27,273 bases of DNA, from assembly GCA_026391515.1 (NCBI GenBank), contig JAPLEC010000456.1:1-27273 (forward strand). Direction: 5' to 3'. The position numbers and the translations under genes were made by a program. Below are positions 23,795 to 27,273 of the stretch, one piece after another (positions within the stretch are counted from its first letter, which is position 1; each line of letters begins with the position of its first letter). A model generated the notes under the pieces. The model did no database searches, had not been told where the DNA came from, and was given only the letters and a program-made list of their open reading frames with translations. The DNA comes from Bacteroidia bacterium. Lineage in GTDB: Bacteria > Bacteroidota > Bacteroidia > Bacteroidales > VadinHA17.

Positions 23795-24646
23795 ATGGAC
23801 ATTGCATATTTCAACGGTAACTTTCTTCCAAAAGATGATATCAAGATCAGTCCCGATGATCGCGGATTCCTGTTTGCAGACGGCATCTACGAAGTAATCA
23901 GATGGTATGAAGGATTCTTTTTCGACATGGAAGGTCACATGTTGAGACTGAAAAGAAGCATGAAAGAGATCCGTATTTCGTGGCCTGAAGCAGATGCCTA
24001 TCCCTCCGTTGCATACGAGCTGATAGTGCGAAACAATCTTCAAAATACTCCTTCTCTCATTTATCTGCAGATCACAAGAGGTGCTGCAACACGGTCACAT
24101 GCATTTCCTTCACCTGCTGTAAATCTGACTGTTTATTCCTTTGCCAAAGGTTTACGCCCTGATAAAGAGAAAACTTCTGCCGGTATTGGTGCAATACTCC
24201 GTAAAGATATCAGATGGAGCAGATGTGATATTAAATCAGTTTCACTCTTACCCAATATTCTCAGCTTCCAGGAAGCAATGGACGCTGGTTGCCATGAATG
24301 TATTTTTGTTAAAGATGGGCTTATTACCGAATGTGCACATTCAAATGTATTCTTTGTAATTGACGGAGTTCTGCATACACATCCCGAATCTGAAGACATA
24401 CTTTCAGGAATCACACGGAAAAATGTTTTACACCTGGCCCATGATGCAGGAATACCAGTCAGTCTGACGGCTGTTCCTGAAACCAGGCTGAAGGATATCA
24501 GTGAGGCTTTCATTACAAATACATCTTTAGAGATCACTCCTGTAATTTCAATAGATAATAAGAAGGTTGGCGATGGAAAGCCTGGTCCTGTCACAAGGCT
24601 TTTACGCGAAAAATTCGATGCTGAGATCCGTGCTTTTAAAGGTTAA
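23795..24646 (+). CDS. dat: D-amino-acid aminotransferase (class IV PLP)
   Basis: A 283-residue fold-type IV aminotransferase. The PLP lysine is Lys147 in DIKSVSLLPN, with the cofactor-binding Glu179 in LITECAHSN. The YLQITRGAATRSHAFP stretch matches the D-alanine aminotransferase branch (interconverting D-alanine and D-glutamate precursors for peptidoglycan) more than branched-chain enzymes or aminodeoxychorismate lyase, which remain alternatives. The leader is made wholly of the repeat array, so it has no promoter of its own that I can see and is probably read from fucK. Confidence 0.82.
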   Translation: MDIAYFNGNFLPKDDIKISPDDRGFLFADGIYEVIRWYEGFFFDMEGHMLRLKRSMKEIRISWPEADAYPSVAYELIVRNNLQNTPSLIYLQITRGAATRSHAFPSPAVNLTVYSFAKGLRPDKEKTSAGIGAILRKDIRWSRCDIKSVSLLPNILSFQEAMDAGCHECIFVKDGLITECAHSNVFFVIDGVLHTHPESEDILSGITRKNVLHLAHDAGIPVSLTAVPETRLKDISEAFITNTSLEITPVISIDNKKVGDGKPGPVTRLLREKFDAEIRAFKG

Positions 24647-24667
24647 CTCCGGAAGAATGAATTTTCC

Positions 24668-24675
24668 TATATTTG
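24668..24675 (+). promoter_or_regulatory. -7 element of lysS
   Basis: TATATTTG matches TAnnTTTG exactly, 19 bases before the lysS ATG. It is the same octamer used by parE and fucI, and the bases just after it (CACAAA) resemble the parE leader. Confidence 0.65.
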
Positions 24676-24694
24676 CACAAATTTCAAATAGATT

Positions 24695-26425
24695 ATGAGT
24701 AATAGTTTGTTAAGCGAACAGGAGCAAATCAGAAGAAGTTCCCTTGAAGAGCTGAGAAAGCTTGGGATAAATCCATATCCTGCTGCTGAATATAAAACCA
24801 ATGTTTTCGCACAGGAAATCCTTGATAATTATACACCCGATAAAAACAATTTCCAGGACGTTAGCCTGGCAGGAAGGATTATGAGCAGGCGCATTATGGG
24901 CAATGCTTCTTTTGCCGAACTCATGGACTCTTCAGGCAGGATTCAGATTTATGTTCGCCGCGATGATCTTTGCCCGGGAGAAGATAAAACGCTCTATAAC
25001 ACTGTATTTAAGCATCATCTGGATATTGGAGATATCATTGGTGTTAAAGGACATGTTTTTAAAACTCAAATGGGCGAAACTACAGTGCATGTCAGTGAAC
25101 TTACCGTGCTCTGCAAATCAATTCATCCGCTTCCGATTGTAAAAGAAAAAGACGGTATCATATTCGATGCGGTAACTGATCCTGAAATGCGTTACCGCCA
25201 GCGTTATGTCGATCTCATAATCAATCCGCATGTCCGGGAGGTTTTCCGCAAGAGGACACAGATCTATCAGTCGATGAGGGAGCTTTTCAATTCACGTGGA
25301 TATCTTGAAGTTGAGACACCTGTACTTCAGCCTATACCGGGAGGGGCTGCAGCAAGACCGTTTATAACACATCATAACACACTCGATATACCTCTCTATC
25401 TGAGGATTGCAAATGAACTCTACCTTAAGCGCCTTATCGTAGGCGGATATGAGGGAGTTTATGAATTCTCAAAAGATTTCCGTAACGAAGGAATGGACAG
25501 AAACCATAATCCGGAATTTACGGTGATGGAAATCTATATTGCCTACAAGGATTACAATTGGATGATGTCGTTCACCGAAGAGATAATCAGCAAGGTAGCC
25601 ATGGATCTGCATGGCAAAACCGAGATTGTTTATGGCGATAAGGTCATTAACTTTAAGCCACCTTATAAAAGGATCAGCATGCTTGATTCAATAAAGGAGA
25701 ATACCGGTGTCGATATCTCAGGGAAGAATGAAGAAGAGCTTAGAAAAGTTTGTGACAGATTTGGCATTGAACATGATCCTACAATGGGAAAAGGCAAATT
25801 GATCAACGCCATATTCAGCATGAAATGCGAACATACACTAGTACAGCCCACATTTATAATTGATTATCCTACAGAGACTTCACCTCTGACTAAGATGCAT
25901 CGCAGCAAACCCGGTCTGACAGAAAGGTTTGAATTATTCATCAACTGCAAGGAAATAGCCAACGCATATTCAGAGTTGAATGATCCGATCGACCAGATGG
26001 AGCGTTTCCAGGATCAGCTCAGGCTCTCGGAAAAGGGCGATAATGAAGCAATGTTCATTGATCTCGATTTTATCAGAGCACTTGAATACGGCATGCCTAC
26101 AACATCCGGTATGGGATTGGGAATGGACAGGCTTACAATGCTTATGACTGACCAACCTTCAATTCAGGATGTGCTTTTCTTCCCGCAGATGAAACCAATA
26201 AGTCAAAAGTTGAAAGTCGAAAGTCAAAAGGAAGAATATATTAAGCTTGGCGTTCCTGAGGAATGGATTGAACCCTTGAAAAAACTTGGTTACACAACAA
26301 TTGTAAAGCTTAAGGAGGTTGAGAAAGCCGGTAAGCTGGCCAATGATCTTAACGGGTACAACAAGAAGAACAAGCTGGGGCTCAGCGGATTAAGTCCTGA
26401 GGCGGTTGATAAGTGGCTGAAGTAA
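24695..26425 (+). CDS. lysS: Lysyl-tRNA synthetase (class II)
   Basis: A 576-residue class II synthetase. The N-terminal OB-fold binds the anticodon (residues about 50-150), then motif 1 region YLEVETPVLQPIPGGAAARPF, motif 2 FRNEGMDRNHNPEFT and motif 3 GMGLGMDRLTML. After the catalytic domain ends at FFPQMKP comes SQKLKVESQK (503-512), which is the translation of a 7-base repeat array, then the Bacteroidota-type C-terminal extension (LGVPEEWIEPLKKLGY to the end). The stop codon TAA is part of an 8-base repeat unit. Starts and ends are otherwise ordinary. Confidence 0.96.
   Translation: MSNSLLSEQEQIRRSSLEELRKLGINPYPAAEYKTNVFAQEILDNYTPDKNNFQDVSLAGRIMSRRIMGNASFAELMDSSGRIQIYVRRDDLCPGEDKTLYNTVFKHHLDIGDIIGVKGHVFKTQMGETTVHVSELTVLCKSIHPLPIVKEKDGIIFDAVTDPEMRYRQRYVDLIINPHVREVFRKRTQIYQSMRELFNSRGYLEVETPVLQPIPGGAAARPFITHHNTLDIPLYLRIANELYLKRLIVGGYEGVYEFSKDFRNEGMDRNHNPEFTVMEIYIAYKDYNWMMSFTEEIISKVAMDLHGKTEIVYGDKVINFKPPYKRISMLDSIKENTGVDISGKNEEELRKVCDRFGIEHDPTMGKGKLINAIFSMKCEHTLVQPTFIIDYPTETSPLTKMHRSKPGLTERFELFINCKEIANAYSELNDPIDQMERFQDQLRLSEKGDNEAMFIDLDFIRALEYGMPTTSGMGLGMDRLTMLMTDQPSIQDVLFFPQMKPISQKLKVESQKEEYIKLGVPEEWIEPLKKLGYTTIVKLKEVEKAGKLANDLNGYNKKNKLGLSGLSPEAVDKWLK
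26200..26227 (+). repeat. In-frame 7-base repeat array inside lysS
   Basis: Four exact-length units of the word AAGTCRA (AAGTCAA, AAGTTGA, AAGTCGA, AAGTCAA) lie inside the lysS coding sequence in the linker after the catalytic domain, encoding most of SQKLKVESQK. It has the look of an intergenic word array that landed in a coding region. Confidence 0.7.
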
Positions 26426-26453
26426 AGGCGCAGAGGTGCAAGGGCACAGAGGG
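26422..26453 (+). repeat. 8-base-period array starting in the lysS stop codon
   Basis: Four contiguous 8-base units: GTAAAGGC, then variants GCAGAGGT, GCAAGGGC and one more. The TAA of the first unit is the lysS stop codon, just as in fucI. Same family as the arrays at 21143 and 23753. Confidence 0.75.
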
Positions 26454-26464
26454 TAAATAAAGAT

Positions 26465-26493
26465 CCCCTCCTTGGAGGGGCATGGGGTGGGTT
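26465..26493. repeat. CCCCTCC palindrome with G-rich tail
   Basis: CCCCTCCTTGGAGGGG (26465-26480) forms a 7-base stem around TT, followed by GGGGTGGGTT. It lies between the convergent lysS and TPR genes. Pyrimidine/purine composition recalls the arms of the palindromic elements at 10271 and 19145, possibly a partial relative. No T-run follows. Confidence 0.5.
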
Positions 26494-26522
26494 AAATGTA
26501 TGGTGGACAGTAAATTGTATGT

Positions 26523-27273
26523 CTATTTTGTCTCGACTGTAAAATACTTATTAATTATTTCTTCGTCAATCCACGCGGGATTTGTTGTCAGTTTTTTAGC
26601 AAACTTAAATAATTCATATGCTGTGGATATATCATTGTCATATAAAAGACAGACGCCCTGAAGTATATACAGAGCATAATTATTTGGATCTGTTTTATAA
26701 GATTCATTAAGCTTTTCTGCGGCATTTTTAGCATCTCTGTTTAAAATATCCAGTACAGCCAGGCAAATGTATGCTTCAGTCTGATTTGAATTTATTTTTA
26801 AGGCTTCCTCGGAATATTTTCTGGCACTTAAATAATCTTTATGGGAAAACGATATTTTTGCCATACTTATATAATCTTCAGGTAATGGATTTATCGCGGG
26901 TCTGACATTAAATTTCTGTTGCACCACTTTTTCAAATGAAACAGTATCTTTTAATAATAAATATGCTGTTGCTAAATTGTCGTAATCTTCTGCTGCATTA
27001 TAACCGAATGTGCTATTTGCCAGGGATCTGAGTTCAATTGCTTTTTTCAGGTATAGTAATGCTGATTTTGTCCGGCCTTTAAACAAATAGATATTCCCAA
27101 GAGCTTCATTTATCATAACTTTATTAGGAATTCTTGAATCATTTAAACAAGTTTTATAAAATGACTCTAAATTGTCAAATTCAATTAAATCGCTTTTATC
27201 AAGCAGAAATCTAAATTTATTTGGAGATATTGTTGAAAGTTGGGAGGTGGTTCTGGCAAAAGATTTGATAAAT
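26523..27273 (-). CDS. TPR-repeat protein, N-terminus beyond window
   Basis: The frame is open from the stop at 26523 to the right edge, 249 residues visible, so the start and N-terminal part are missing; the internal ATG at 27116 is not the start. Helix pairs such as YDNLATAYLLLKD, YISMAKISFSHKDYLSARKYSEEALKIN and AYICLAVLDILNRDAKNAAEKLNESYKTDP are tetratricopeptide repeats, a protein-interaction scaffold. No catalytic or membrane part is visible. It may be the end of a larger sensor or lipoprotein, but nothing here tells which. Confidence 0.75.
   Translation of the reverse strand, partial: FIKSFARTTSQLSTISPNKFRFLLDKSDLIEFDNLESFYKTCLNDSRIPNKVMINEALGNIYLFKGRTKSALLYLKKAIELRSLANSTFGYNAAEDYDNLATAYLLLKDTVSFEKVVQQKFNVRPAINPLPEDYISMAKISFSHKDYLSARKYSEEALKINSNQTEAYICLAVLDILNRDAKNAAEKLNESYKTDPNNYALYILQGVCLLYDNDISTAYELFKFAKKLTTNPAWIDEEIINKYFTVETK

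Noticed and set aside
1..27273. tRNA, rRNA, riboswitch, integrase or prophage genes
   Set aside because: I searched by eye for conserved RNA motifs and for integrase or phage proteins and saw none.

Overview
The window reads as a chromosomal segment of a Bacteroidota bacterium, probably a Bacteroidales or Marinilabiliales-like lineage of moderate-to-low GC. Three genes (parE, fucI, lysS) have the Bacteroidota -7 promoter element TAnnTTTG in the exact form TATATTTG, and purE has it as TATTTTTG. Start codons lack clear Shine-Dalgarno sequences. The hpt-adk-obg order and a secreted helix-hairpin-helix/beta-barrel protein also fit this phylum. TAA, TAG and TGA all end clear genes, so the genetic code is standard.

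Layout. From 1 to 11572 nearly everything is on the minus strand. Read 5' to 3' this gives hpt, adk, obg, a PAP2 phosphatase, lplA, plsC, a methyltransferase-like protein, then topoisomerase IV (parE-parC) with aroK, and an ATP/ADP-carrier-like (Npt/TLC) membrane protein cut by the window edge. purE starts divergently from hpt at 11665. Two predicted outer-membrane beta-barrel genes follow on the plus strand (12361-13179 and 13701-15668). They are separated by a short unit carrying a GxxExxY PD-(D/E)XK-like gene between inverted repeats. recJ-lipB-lipA lie on the minus strand (15749-19080). The plus strand then carries an L-fucose locus (fucI, two paralogous small membrane proteins, fucK), a D-amino-acid aminotransferase and lysS. 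A TPR protein on the minus strand runs off the right edge.

The genes are mostly housekeeping: nucleotide metabolism (hpt, adk, purE), topology and repair (parE, parC, recJ), lipoate biosynthesis and salvage (lipA, lipB, lplA), envelope lipids (plsC, PAP2), and fucose breakdown. The clearest gene-level anomaly is adenylate kinase: its full-length frame is interrupted by an in-frame TAA at codon 98.

The least explained signal is between the genes. Most intergenic gaps hold short degenerate arrays with a strict period of 7, 8 or 10 bases. Several start in, or directly after, a stop codon (PAP2, fucI, fucK, lysS, the GxxExxY gene), and one 7-base array lies inside lysS coding sequence. Two diverged copies of a roughly 117-base double palindrome (10271-10386, 19145-19262) are also present, one nested inside an inverted pair of 10-base-period arms. 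I know of no named system that explains these arrays.
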